A DNA stretch of 64,000 nt from Serilophus lunatus (taxonomy: Eukaryota; Chordata; Aves; Passeriformes; Eurylaimidae): NCBI GenBank assembly GCA_013399895.1, contig VXBA01000671.1:739250-803249 (forward strand), read 5' to 3'. Made by a program: the position numbers and the translations under genes. Positions within the stretch are counted from its first letter, which is position 1; every line of letters begins with the position of its first letter. The notes beneath the pieces are model-generated. The model did no database searches and was not told the DNA's origin. It worked only from the letters and a program-made list of their open reading frames with translations. Shown here piece after piece: positions 12,096 through 24,904 of the stretch.

Positions 12096-15000
12096 GCCCT
12101 GGCTGGGTAAAAGTTGGATGTGTTGTTACTCGGTGTGTGGCTCTGTCTGTGCACTCACACGACGTAAGAGTGAGACGTAGAATTGTTCTTTTTCACTTCA
12201 CTACTATGATAATGAGTTCTCCACAAACACCGATCCACAGCCCTGCTCTCCCCGGCCCTCAGCCCTGGGAGATGTTCCAGTGTGCGGCCAGCACAGCTTT
12301 ATGACCTGCCCAGAGTCACAGGATTTCAGAGCCCACATCTCACACCCCGGGTGTGGGATGGCACCACAACACACTTGTGGGGAAGATGGGCAGTTTGGAG
12401 ACAGTTTTCTGAAGGTTTTTAAATCTGAAGAGTCAGCCTGGGAGGATAGTGGTTTGTGCTGGTGGTGAGTCTGGCAAGCTGAAGCCTGGGGAAAAATGAT
12501 ACTGGGGCAAAGAGATCCCTTCCAAAGGGAGAACCCATGCCTGGCCGTCAGAAACTTCCAGAGTTGTCACATTCATCGTTGGAAATGGGCAAAGCTGCCA
12601 AGTCTCTTGTTGGCTTGGTGAGTTTGTAATCTTCCTGCAGTTTTTATTTCTACCCCTAGCCCAAACGGCAAAAAAATAAACCAAAAAAACCCAAACCCTG
12701 TTGCTAAATAATTGCTCTATTCTCACAGGTGAGCAGTGAAGCTCAATTAATTCTGCTTTGTGAAGTGCTTCTGATCCTCCGATGGAAACATGTAGGGGCA
12801 AAACACTATTATTTTGCAACTTGCAAAGGCTGATAAGAGCTATGAAAGCGGAAAAGCCTCACCACTGAGGGGGTTCACAGCCCCGCTCTTTTTCCACTCA
12901 AGATCATAGAAACTAGCTGATAGCTGCTGCTTTTCATTTAGAAGGGTTTTTCCCCCCCGTTTGAAAGAAACGTAATCACTACCAAGTATTCTAGAGGGAC
13001 TTCATCTTTAAACAAATAATGTTTTTCTTGTTGGGTGTGCACTATTATTTTCTTAATTATTCCTGGATTTCTGCCTGTTCCACCAAAAGTTTTCTCAGAT
13101 GGCAGAAACAATTGGTCCCTTTTTTATTACGCTAATAGCAAAAAGTATCCCTAATAAAAAGACTCTGTACATCCCATAAACTCAAGCAGGACACATTTTG
13201 CCAACAATCACACCTCTTCATTGAGGCATCTTATATGCTTCTTTTCTTTAAAAAAAAAAAAACAAACAAAAAAAACCCACCCTTTTTTTCCTCCACATTA
13301 CTATTGTTTACTACTCGGCCTCACTGGCTGGCTGCGTTTCAGTGCCAAAATGAAACAAATCGAGTCATTAATTTAGCACCAGAGCCCTCCCACTCACCCT
13401 TAGCATGTATGTTGAGATCTCAGCAGACGTGGTGGGGAATGACTGGGTGAAGAGATTCACCTATACAGAATCACACGTGGGTGGCCTCTAATTAATTTGG
13501 CTTCGAGGCTCCGCTGCAAGGTAGATGGGTTAGGAAGTCTGGCCAGGAGTCATCTGGTTGAATCATACCTTTTCTATGGAGAACTTCATTGTGTAGCTGT
13601 GTCTGACTCCCACCCTTGTGAGAACTAATTAAAAATAATAATAAAAAAAAAAAGCCCCACACTTATTGGAAGTCAAATATAAATGTCAGCATTTCGAATG
13701 AAATGGTATCTTGGGAGGGTCCTGCACATTTAATCAGCTGGTTGCGCCATGTATATCATGGCCTCAAAAGCTGCAATGAGAACCACGAAAGGCACTGGCT
13801 TAACATCAGCAGAAGTGTTTGCCAAGCTTGGATTATGTCACTGCTTTATGATCTTGCTTTGTAAAGGGAGAATACTCTTGGGGAGAAAGGACTCGGCATG
13901 CCGGATCTACAGCGAGAGCGAGGAATGAATGCTGCTCGCAGAGACCGGGGGGAGGGTGAGGGATTGTGTTTGCTGGGTATTTTTGCAGATGGATGCTGTA
14001 TGGCCCCTGCCTCTGAGCAGAGATGAGCCCCACGGATCACTGGGGCTGAAAGCAGAAAACCCAAAATATCCCAGTGATGCTTTGCTGCTTGCCCTCCCAC
14101 GGGCACACCTGCCTGTGCCCTGCCTGGATCCTGTTCCTCATCTGTCCACTGGCTCTTGGGGCATTGCTGCTGCACTACAGAGGGTGTGGAGATGCACGGA
14201 GGCCCACTGGCTTGCCCTCACATGGGGACAGACATCCAGATGGGTTGGGGCTTGTCAGACACTCAGAATGCAGAGGTGGCAGCTGGTTAAAAAAGGAAGA
14301 ATCTCACGCCACACATATGAAACGTGGCCTGCAGAAATCCTTCGGCTCCCTGTCACAAGGATGAGCTGTGGCTGCTCCTACAGTGCTGCAGGCTGGTGGC
14401 AAAGGCAGGAAACTCTTTGAAGAGATCAATTCTGTTCTCCCAGTGCCCACCCAAGTGCCAGGTTTGCCAGTGCTGTCCGCAGGTGGAAGGAGAATAAAGC
14501 AAAGAGCTTGCGGGTTACTTGCCCTTTCAGGAGGGGTGTTGGTGGGACAAAAGACACTGGAGGGGACAAATGGCTGAAGAGAAACACCTCTTCAAAGTAA
14601 CCTGTGGAGTCTGAGAGCTGTGCTGCCTGAGCTGCCCCTGCTTTCCCGTTGCAGTGAGAGCCTTGAGCAGCCCCTGCCCCCTGCCCAGCCCACTGCCGGA
14701 GCATCCTGCTCAGTCTGGAAACTTCCCACTGTTACTGGGCTAATAAACTGCACTGCTTCTGGATGAGTGTCTGGACAGTCCCTAACTGTATCCCCACATT
14801 GGCACTTGGCATGGGAAAGGGGGTCCCTGTGTCTGCAGGGGCTGTGTGGGACACAGGGAGTGTGGGTGGGCAGCCCAGGGTGCACGGGCTGCAGCACCTT
14901 GTGTTTCCTGATGTGCAGAACGGGGCGTGGTGGCTTTTATTTATTGCATTACACGCCCTGACAGTGCACTGCTCATCTCGTGCTCTGGCTTCTGCACTAA

Positions 15001-15567
15001 ACCTTTCCTCCCGTGCTTCAACCCCTTGTGACCAGACTGAATGGCGGGTTGGTGCTGGGTTTCCTTCTGGGTCTCCTTCCTTTGCCCTTGTGCACCAGCC
15101 CTGGCATTTTGCAATTCCCCCAGCTCTGCACATGGTGTGACAGTCCCAGCCTCATCTTTCTGGGCACCTTCAGTGCTTGTAACCCCCTCGGCCACCCGCC
15201 ACAGTGTGGAAAATGGGTGTGGTGGCCGCGGCGATGGGTTCTTGGCAGCGTCTCTTGCCTTCCCTCGGCTCAAAGAGTGCCCGGAGCGTAGCACTGTCTG
15301 GACAGGGATTTCATTACCCGCCATCCAGCCTGCCAGCGCCACCTTGTCATTGCAATTTGTCACACATATTTGGCATGTGTTCAGTATTTTGCCGAGGGCC
15401 CGTTTGCCAGGAGATTCATCTGAACTGCTCCTTGTCTGCCCCGAGGAGGGTCTGGGCCAACACGCGGCCGTGCCGTGGGGCCATGCTGTGCTCCCAGAGG
15501 GAGTGCTGGCCTTCCAAGCCGAGGAGGTGTGAACCAGCAGCATGACATGCCTTACCATCAATCTCCC

Positions 15568-15586
15568 TTTTTTTTTTTTTTTTTTT
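15568..15586. repeat. T19 homopolymer
   Basis: Nineteen uninterrupted T residues. On the minus strand this is a poly(A) run that could mark the end of an old retroposed sequence, but no source element is recognisable beside it. Confidence 0.9.
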
Positions 15587-17281
15587 CACCAGAAGGGGGT
15601 TTATTTGTGTAGAAAATAACTACTTTTGTTGAAACACTAATTTTAAAGGATTTTTTTTTGTTGTTTGAGAGTGGAAATCTTCTGCAGAGGCACCAGCTCC
15701 CCACTCTTCCCCTCCTTGTCTTTGCAGTTATTTGCTGTATTTATTTACTGCAAAATTTGCTGTATTGCCTGACATTTTTCGGTTATCAAAATATTTTGAT
15801 TATGTGCAGGGGAGGGGGCGGGTTGATAGCACAGCCTGACATCTCAATAGAAAACTGCCTCTAAAACATTCTAACTAAATTCAGGGTGGGGAAGAGTGAG
15901 ATACTCCAGCCTGTCCCAGGCAAGCCCTTGGCATTGCTGCTGTGACCTGGCCTTTGCGGAGACTGGGGCAGCTCAGACCCAGTTCCTTGTATATTCCCAG
16001 ACCTTTTGTGAGCTCTCCCAATGGATCCATCAACTACAGTGAGCACAGAAAGGAAGACGGGGGAGAAGATGCTGCTGCAGGACCACATCCCAAAATCACT
16101 GCAGGGGTTTCCTGGTGCAGCATGAGATGGGACAGAGGCAAGATGCAAAAAGTAATGCTCAGAGGTGGAGGGAAAGCAGTTGTACATCAGGGTCACTCCA
16201 AAAAGGGCTGGAGCACTTTCCACTTCATTCTCTCTCACTGTGAGAAGCAGAAGCATGGTTGCCCGCAGGATAGCCACCAGCACGTTGGCTTTGGAGATGT
16301 CTGGTGGCCTAGTCCTGGAGCAAATGCCTTTGGCAGAAAATGGGCTGCCCCGTGAGTGGAGAGCTACTCATGTCTTGAAAACAGTGCTGCTCTCATGGAT
16401 TTGAAATAGCATTGAGAAATTGTCTGTTATAGCAGCTCTCCATCTTCTGCATGCAAAAGTATTAACAATTTTGAAGATCAATATTTGTTGAAATGGCACA
16501 TACTTTGTTGACTCCTGTGACTTTTTTTTATCTAAACAAGCTCCCCTGACTTCCCCAAAGCCAGCAGGTTTAAAATGTTCTCCTGACTTGCGTTACCAAA
16601 CTTGCAATTTGTCATTGATATGGTATTCTGTCAGAAATGCAGTACTGTGGCAAAGCAAAATGTCATGATAGGATAATGTGTTATTTAATACAGAGTCATA
16701 GATTAGACAGGGACATTTGCAATACAAACCTGTCCCAGCATCAGATGGTTGCAAAAGTCCTTGTAATGCTGTTACAGTAGGAAAACTGATATTTCTAGCT
16801 GAATATTTTATGTATTGTGCTCCATGACCAACCCCTGGACCTCTGCCATTTAGCATGTAGTCTTAAATTATGCTGTCCAAGAGTGTTTTGGTGCAATTCA
16901 AGGCAATAGCCCCAAGAGGAATCTCTTTGACATGGGAGGAGTCTGTGAAATGGTAGGCTGATGATTGCCTTTAGATGCTCTTGGCTCTCCTCCTAGGAAA
17001 GATGGTCTGGCTCCTGGCTTTTTACCTGGAAGATGTATTAACACCTAAAGGCTAGCTCCTGGAATGGTCAAAAGAAAACCCGAGCAGCAAAACTGCATCT
17101 CTGAAAGCTTGCACCCAACAAACTACCAGGGCAGCAAGTTTCTCTGAGCTGCTGGTTACACCATGGCTCGTTCCTGGGCAGGTGCTTCCAGGAGATCCAG
17201 CTCCATTTCCGAAGCAAACAGATCCATGGCCGTCCCAGGAAAACCACGAGGGAGCCAGGGAGGTTCTTGAGTCTGCCCTCA

Positions 17282-17312
17282 TGCTGGTACCTTGCTGGTA
17301 CCTGCTGGTACC
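17282..17312. repeat. Three short TGCTGGTACC units
   Basis: TGCTGGTACC occurs three times with 0-1 bases between copies. Too short to assign to a family. Confidence 0.8.
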
Positions 17313-20300
17313 CTGAGTTCTAAGCCTCTCTGTGTGATTTTAGTGAGGAGCACCTTGCTCTTTGCTGTCTGCAGGCAGCTCATTTCCATGCTGGGCTGCG
17401 ATCACTGCCCTTGTAGCACATGCTTTCAGAATTAAGATTGGGCTTGTGGAGGACAGGATCAACTGTTTAAATCCTGGAGAGAGCCTGGCAGGCTAGTCCC
17501 AAGCACTCTGCTTCAAGTCCCTGGTTTCCTACCCTGGGAGGAGTGGAAAGGCTTTGGGAAGTGTCATGCAGCACGTGGCTCTCCAGTCCATGACCACTTG
17601 CTTTGGTGGCTCTTGGAACCCCACCTGGGGAAAGTTTATCTCAAGGGGTTTTTGAAGGACACAGATCCCATAAAGATCTTCTTTGCTTTTGAAAATTCCC
17701 ATCCCAGGTTTTGTTGGTGACACTCATTTTCCTGAAAAGGTGCTGCTTTCTAATAAAGAAGCTTTGAGCAGGGATTGCAGCTCTGTGCCAAGGCACCTTG
17801 TCCCAGCTGCTTGCACTGTGTTCCAGGGAAAAGAGGAAATAATGGCATCGGGTGCACAGGTTGGCCATGGGCCAGTTATCCTATTAGCAGAGTTTTGACA
17901 GGAAGAGGAGCTGTTGCTCCTGGGGATACACATTAATTGGGTTTCTATATGGCCAGGCCACAGTGTACCTTTACATAAGCTTTTTACCCTAAATTACTCA
18001 GGGTTTTTTTAATTACTCAATTACCTTGAGTTGCACTTGCTGTACAGCAGAGTGTTTTCCACTCTGATGAGGAGGATGAAGAGGTGTTGTTCATACCTCA
18101 TACACAAGAAGTGTTGTTTGTTGCAGAACTCACAGGGAGATACCTTTTTCACATCTTCCCTTTCTATCTCATGGTGCCTCCAACTAGCAGAGAGGCTTCA
18201 GGAGTGAATCTGGAATTTAAAGCCTTGCAGGATCTGACTTTCTGTGCAAAGCTGCAAGCTTGCACCAGGAATTAATTCAGCAATGCACAATGCAGAAGCA
18301 ATGGCAAAACACGCTTCAAATTGTATTTCTTGTGTTGCCCTGGGTGCAAAGAGATGTTACGTGAGTGGGAGGCCAAAACTTGCATGGAGAGTGACTGCAC
18401 CACACACTGCTTTGCAAATTCACTTAAAATAGTGTCACTTGGGACAAAAGACCAGACACATACTTGCCACATATGGCTCAGTTCCAGTGAAATTTAATAA
18501 CAGCTTTATGCTTTCCACTGAAAATGCAAACTTAAGCATTATTTGTAGAAGTAATATTTATATACATGTGTGTGTTTAGCACCATCACTGGACATTGTCA
18601 CTTGAAAGCTGTCATAATTCCTGGGGCTTGCCATGCCCTGGTGTCTCTGTGACCTATGATCTGCCCTGGCTTGTACAACACTGCAGGTGACCAGAGTGCT
18701 CTGTGCTGGAGAAGGATGGAAATGAGGGTAAGTCCTGCACCCAAACAAGGGGCAGCCAGCAGTGTTTTGTGACCCCCAGACATCAGGACCAGACACAACA
18801 GAAATACCCTGCGGGGATGGCTGTACCTGCTGGGAAAGATGAGAGAGGAAAAAAACGTGAGAAATTGAAGCATCAGCAAAACAAGTCTAGCCCAGAAGGC
18901 AGAATGCCAAAACAAGACCACCCAGAATATGTTTAATTAGTACTTTTCCTAAATTAGTGCTTCTCTCTGCTCATCTTTCATTCATTTTGTCACCCTGTGA
19001 GCTGCATAGCTTAAGAAGTGTGTACAGTTATGTTTGTCCAACATTATTAATTTCAGTGGATGATGAAAACTGCAAGAAATAATTAGCGTTTTTTAATAGA
19101 GGTGGCACAGAGTGTCTTGTGGGTTGGTTCCTGTTGCTGTGCCCTGGCTGCAGCCCAGGAGAGTAGTGGGAGACCCACGGCTGCGTGGCAGACATTGGCT
19201 TCAAGAGTTAGCTCAGCCCGGCTCAGCCCTTCCCAGCAGGTCCACCACCTGGACAGACATGTGAGTTGCATGGTCCTGAGTGTCCCAGCTTCATGGAGAC
19301 ACACCAAAGAGGCAGGAGACATCTACAGAGAAGGAGGGCTGTGTCACCCACGGGGGGAAAGCCAGGGAGGGAAGCAAGGTGACCTCCTCTTTCTTTTCTG
19401 GTCTGATATGTGGTTTGGGAGAGTCAGTGGTGAGATGGGCTATTGGAACTGCTGCCTTTTAGTTTAGTCTTTGCACTGACTGCATCTAATAAAATATTCT
19501 AATAAAAAAAGAAAATTATTTCTGAATCTTCCTTCTGGGAACAAAATCTACATTTCTGCACTCCTTACAGGAAAGAAATTCAGTTTTGTTTGCAAGAAAG
19601 AGAAATTTCAGCCTCTTGGGGAAAATACTTAACTGTAAAGAGACAGAAGAAAAGCCCAATTAGTTTCATGATGTCAGTAAATGATACCCTGAACTGGGAA
19701 ATCCATGAGTTTCACTGAAACCAGTCACGGTTTCCACCTCCCTCTCTGTCTCCAAACACTTGGTTCAGGCTCAGGGCTGGAGGAGTGCAGAGGTAGCTAA
19801 ATATTTCCACATCTGGTTTGGGGAAGATTTGGAAAAATAATTTTGCTGCAGAATTAACAACAGTAATAGAGTTTATTTGTGTCTCTCAGTATATGGTAAT
19901 ATATTGTAGAGTTTCTTCTCGAGCCCATTTGTGCAGGGCTACCTTGATTGATATTACTGACTCACCTATTCTTTGGAGAGGAAAGTTTGCAGTCTCCCTG
20001 AGAGCTAACAGGGCTATTCTCAACCATAGAAAAATTTCTACTGTTTCATTTTAGCAGCCTCTGGTTGGGAAGGTTTCACTGCCTGAGCCCTGGTTCTTCT
20101 ATGCTTTCACTTACTTCGACTTTGCGGTTTCATGCACTGAAAGGACATCAGCTGTCGATGATACCAAGGAAAGTTAACATGGGAGACAGCTACATGTGTT
20201 TAACTATTTGTTTGCAACCACAAAAATGCTCCCATAAAGCAGAGGGATCAGTTTTGAAAGATATGGGATTTCTCTACGGAAAATGTTTTGCCCAAAGAGC

Positions 20301-22530
20301 TGTGCAAAATGAAAGGGTTCATGATGATGCTTGCCCTGGAGAAAGCCCCATGGAGTGGGTCACCAGCTGTGCCTGTCCAGCCCACTTTGGATCTACAGCA
20401 GTCAGTCCGATGGGAAGTTTCACCTCCTCAAAGGCAAGGACCACCTTGCAAAACGCAGAAGCAGCTGGTTCCTTATAACAGCACTGCTTGGGGTCACGGG
20501 TGGGTGCCTGCCCTGATGGGTGGCTGTCCCCTGCCAGTGCTGCTGAGTCAGAGAAGGGCACCTAAAAGAGACTTGGGGTGTGGGGGGTGGTTAGATAGGA
20601 ATAGCCCTGTGATATGAAGAAATCAACTGTGAGCTCTGCAAGAGAAATATCTGTGGGGCATCACCCTGCACTTGCAGCTGGTGTTGGCAGAAGCACTGGC
20701 AGCTCCCTCCAAAAGGGCTTCAGCAGGGTGTCCCGTGGTGAGATGGGTGCCTTGGGGATAGGGAGAAGCCGCATCTCATGGTGCTGATCCCCCTTAGGGA
20801 GCAGCCACGTCAGTGCAAGGCATCGATGACTGCTAAAACTTGTGGACAGGTTTTGTTTTCTCCAGCAGTCGCAGTTTACAAACTGGAGCCAGGACTCACC
20901 TCCTCTCCGCTGCCTCTGCCGTCCCCCCAGGAGGGCAGTGGGCAGGGAGCCACCGTGCTCAGGAAGAGCTTTTGTTGCAGGGCTCAGCCATTGAATTCAG
21001 TGACTTTCAGAGAGCCACACACTTATTTTCAAGATTTATTGTTTGCTCTGGAAAGCAGCTCTAAAACCCCAGGTCTGCCCCCCACAAACGGCACCGTGCA
21101 CTGTTGGGAGCCGCTGGGCTGCTCGTTGCCCCCAGTAAAGGCTGGACTTGGACCCTGTGAGGACCTACCCAGATTTTAGGGTGCAGAGGCCAGAGTGAAA
21201 CAGGCCAGCACAGTCTCCGTGGTCAGTGATGCACAGTGGGTCGTTGTGGCTTCCCAGGGTGCAGTGGCAGTGCTGGAGAGGAGAAGAAGGCTGTGTGAAA
21301 AGGAAAACAACATTCTTTTTCTTGTTGTTACATTTACATCCTCTTCCTTCTCCCCTGCCTTAGGCAAGCACAGTAAGAGTTTTATCTTGCTTGGGGCAGG
21401 TATTTCACCGCCTTTGTTAAGAAGCAGCTCCTGTTTGAGTCCCAGGAACATCAGAGGCACAACCAACCACGGCAGTGAGGGAGGCAGCTCAACATCTCTG
21501 CATGGCCAGGGATGGAGACACGGGGCTTTGAGCTGGGAGGGCTTTGAGCTTTGTGCAGCGGCCTCCTGTGCTGGGTCACCCTCTGAGATGTCTGGCTGAG
21601 ACGAGGCAGCCTGAGCCATAACTGGGCTTTTATGGGGCCTTGGAGAAGGTGTCTTGGCAGCTGCCATTTGTGCCGTGCAGAGAGCAGCTCCCCCACCTCC
21701 CTCCCTAGTTGGCAATAACCACTAGAAAGCAGCCTTGAAACAACAACCAGCTTTCTAATAAAGCTGGCAAGTGCTGCCGAGACAGAAAGAGCAGGAGAAC
21801 TGCATGCAGTCCTGGAGTACGGCATGCAAACCAGACCTTGCACCGTGATGTCCCGGCCTGATTTGGTGCCTCCTTGTCCCCATCAGCAGCCCAGTGCCTG
21901 GCAGCCCCTGGGCTGAGCTGCAGCCTCTGCTCTGTGGTGGTGTCCTGTCTCTCTGCTGGTGGCACGTTGGTGGCCAGCTGTGCAGTGTAGGAGCAAGGCA
22001 GCTCACCTCTGACCATGATGGTGTGTTGCACATGTGACACAAACAGTACAAACCATGGAGGTGTTGGTGCAAAAAGCTGCCCGGTGTGTTTGTACAAAAT
22101 TGGCCCGACAAACTCTGTTTGTGCCCGTGTGTGATTGAATTCAACAATGTGATCTCTGCAGTCCCAGTCCAGTCTGTGTCATCTTCATCATATCCGTGTC
22201 TCGTAGTATCACTCCCGAGAGCATGATTTAGAGTTTTTATTTTCGATAAAGGGGGTTTTTTGCCTCTCCCCAGGATGTGTGTGGCTCCTGCCCGGACCCT
22301 GGCATGCCCTGCTTGGAGCAGTCCCAGGAGCATCCTCTGTCCGGCTGGCACCGGGACCTCTCCTTCGCTGCGGGGGACACGCTGGAGGGGAGGCGGGCTC
22401 TGGGTGCCGAGCGCTGCGGGGAGATGCGGGAGCGGTGCGGGAGCGGAGCCGGGCTGAGGACCACCAGAGGGAGCACAAGAGTGTAAAAATCCCACCGGGG
22501 ACCTTGGGGGAACGAAGGCTCCGGCTGCGC

Positions 22531-22574
22531 TGGTGTGCACTGGTATGTGCTGGTGTGCACTGGTACGCGCTGGT
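22531..22574. repeat. 10-bp tandem repeat (TGGTGTGCAC-like)
   Basis: There are four consecutive 10-base units starting TGGT (TGGTGTGCAC, TGGTATGTGC, TGGTGTGCAC, TGGTACGCGC) and a fifth partial unit. Purine/pyrimidine alternation is nearly complete inside each unit. Confidence 0.85.
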
Positions 22575-22791
22575 CCAGTGGGGGTTCCACGGCTGCTCTG
22601 CCCTGCAGGCGAGATCCCGCCGCCACATCCCGCGGCCGAGGGACTCCCCGGAGGGACCGGTGGGGAAAGGTCCGAGTGTTGCAGGCAGCCTCCATCGCCC
22701 CGACTCCATCCGCCCCCCCCAGCCGCATTATCCCGTGGGATAACAGGTTCCCTGCTCGGGACACCACCTGCGTGGGCTCTCGGCATCGCTC

Positions 22792-22844
22792 CGCACGGCA
22801 CGGCACGGCACGGCACGGCACGGCACGGCACGGCACGGCACGGC
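22792..22844. repeat. (CGGCA)n pentanucleotide repeat
   Basis: About nine perfect CGGCA units lie at 22796-22840, with partial units at both ends. Each unit carries one CpG, so the array adds to the local CpG island. Confidence 0.95.
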
Positions 22845-23904
22845 TGGAGCTCTGCACTGACGTTGTGGGCTCATGAGGTCGCGTTTCAGTGCAGATTAAC
22901 TCCATCCCCTGAAACTGAGTCCTTCTCTTCATGCCGCAGGAGTGAGCAAACCCCTCACCAGGGCTGGGGGCCAAGGCAGGGTGTGCATGCTGCCCCCCAA
23001 AGTGCCAGGCTGCCTCTCAGGCCCTTCAGAAAAGCTTTTAACATCTCTGAGCCCAATTTGCTTTTGAAGTTCACTCTGAAAAAGGCATTGTGGCAAAGCC
23101 TGGGGTGTTATTTTTGACAGCAAACTACAATTAAAGAAAACAGAGCAGCCATCCCGTTGCAGCCAAAGGACCCTGTGATCTCTCTGCTGATGCTCAATTC
23201 TTCCTTTCTTGCTGCAATGCCTTTTGTCCCAGGGGCAAAGATACTGACCTGTTAATACCAGGTAATTCACATGGGGGGGATCCACTCACATGTTTAGCAT
23301 CCACAGTCTGCCTGTCCTCATGGAATGAGTCTCCAGCTGCATGGGCACGAGCTGGGCTTGGACCTCCTTCAGCACCCTGTGAAGGGCAGTGGCAGCCAGG
23401 CAGGTCTCTGAGCTGAACAGGCTCTACCCAAGCCAGGGGCTCACAAAGGAAAAAGACAAATAATTCCCACCACGTCACTGCTGGTGGTGTGGTACTGAGG
23501 GCTAGTTTTGCTTGGTTGTTCAAGAAGAGGTGAAATCCACCCAGGATTAGCCTGTGCTAATATTAAAAACGTGCTGGATGGTTTAATTTTAGGCCCAGTT
23601 ATCTTTCTCGCCACAGAGTTTAACACAATTACGTGGCAGGATGTCTGTAGAGGTCAGATGGGAATAATAGAGGTGTTAGTCACTCCAGAAAAGGAATTAA
23701 ATCATGCTGGGCAGTTTGCACAGTTACTTCTGGTGCTGCCACAGGGGGAACCCCTATGTCTTGTCTAGCAAAGCTTCTGCATTTATTTAGGAAAGCATAG
23801 CCAGGGTTTCTTTTACATTTTCAGCTCCATTTCATAGCAGGCAGTGAGTCCATGTTGCAGCTGCCTTGGGGACTGTCCTGCTGGACTGTCCTGCTGGAGT
23901 CCAG

Positions 23905-24032
23905 GCGCCGAGGGAGGGTCATTGTCCCATTGTGCGGATGGGAAATGCAGGCATGAGGATGCAGAGCTCTGCTTGGAGGCTCTGAGCTCGGGTCTCTGGG
24001 GGCCTTGGCCTAAGCTTTAACTACAAAACCAT
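23905..24032 (-). mobile_element. MIR-type SINE relic
   Basis: The minus strand reads TTTTGTAGTTAAAGCTTAGG, then CAGAGACCCGAGCTC, then TGCATTTCCCATCCGCACAA followed by TGGGACAATGACC. The two parts follow MIR order (tRNA-like part, then the CAGTTTCCCCATCTGTAAAATGGG-type part). Confidence 0.5.
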
Positions 24033-24639
24033 CTCTCACAGTCCTCCATGTGCCGAGCAAAGCATTTCAGAGCATCCCCCTCCCTGCTCATGACCCTCTG
24101 TCAGCAGCTTCCTTGTACTTGCTGCAGGCTGTCCTTCTGGAAACCCTGCTACTCTCTCCATCTTAGGCAGCAGCATGGATAAACCTCTGCTACAAAAGCT
24201 TGAGCCACAGCCAAGCTCCAGCCAGAGACCAGCCAAGCCCCAGCAGCACAGGGCCATTCTGGTTTTCCCCGGCACAGATGCCCAGCTCCAGACCCCAGGG
24301 GCTGGTCCCTGGGCTGTGGGTGCAGGTGACACTGTGCATGAGGTCTGTGAAGTAGGAGTGACCCGAGGATCCAAGGACCTCCTCGGCTCAAACTGCAGAA
24401 CAAACTACGCATCTGCCTGAAGTCATCACGGAGGAAATGGACCAAGCTAACTCCAGCAGGAGGGAATGGCAGTTTTGGAAATGTGTGAGTCATGCTTGGG
24501 TCTGACATTCGTGATAACGAGGCTGAGATGTGCAGGCTGTGCTGGTTTCCTTGGCGGCTGGGGCTCTTGTGGGTGCATCCTCACGGAGCCTGGCCCTGCC
24601 ACCCCGGGGCATCCAAACACACAAGAGCAATTGTGGCTT

Positions 24640-24900
24640 TCTCGCTGTTGGGCAATGAACAGGGCCCGAATATTGTTGTGGATTTCAATAGAAAATGCTT
24701 TCAGATTGAAATGACCTTGATTACAGCCGGCTGTATAATTCGCTGTGAATAAGGTTCTCTGCAAAGTTTGGCATTTTTGTTTTCATTGCATAATAATTAG
24801 TGATTACATTTTTTCCAGTATTTATCCTGTGCTAATCTGGATATCAGCCTGAAATGCCAGCAGTGCAATAAGAGCCAGAATCCATTACAGGATCCATGGC
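24640..24900. promoter_or_regulatory. Candidate conserved noncoding element
   Basis: This is complex AT-rich sequence with no coding frame. Motifs include TGACCTTGA at 24712-24720 (complement TCAAGGTCA, the extended NR5A/ERR half-site) and TAATTA at 24794-24799 (homeodomain core). It resembles vertebrate regulatory elements in composition, but conservation cannot be tested here. Confidence 0.25.
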
Positions 24901-24904
24901 ACTT

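Larger units (their letters stand above)
12100..22235. other. Intergenic, no gene recognised
   Basis: The stretch has mixed base composition. GC-rich parts around 13.9-15.5 kb carry frames of up to about 200 codons on both strands at once, a sign of chance. Apart from the T19 run and short repeats, no element was recognised. Confidence 0.55.
22240..22860. promoter_or_regulatory. Orphan CpG island
   Basis: This GC-rich, CpG-dense stretch lies far from any recognised gene and contains two short tandem repeats. Long overlapping minus-strand frames (up to 358 codons) run through it but are low in complexity and show no family resemblance. It may be a promoter of an unannotated RNA or only GC-rich repeat. 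Confidence 0.45.

Noticed and set aside
14941..15561. 206-codon minus-strand frame overlapping 163-codon plus-strand frames
   Set aside because: Open frames on both strands in GC-rich DNA, with no domain, splice pattern or family resemblance.
21755..22831. 358-codon minus-strand open frame
   Set aside because: It runs through a CpG island and the CGGCA array, and frames of over 150 codons are open there on both strands at once. The protein is low in complexity (repeated CRAVP) and matches no family.
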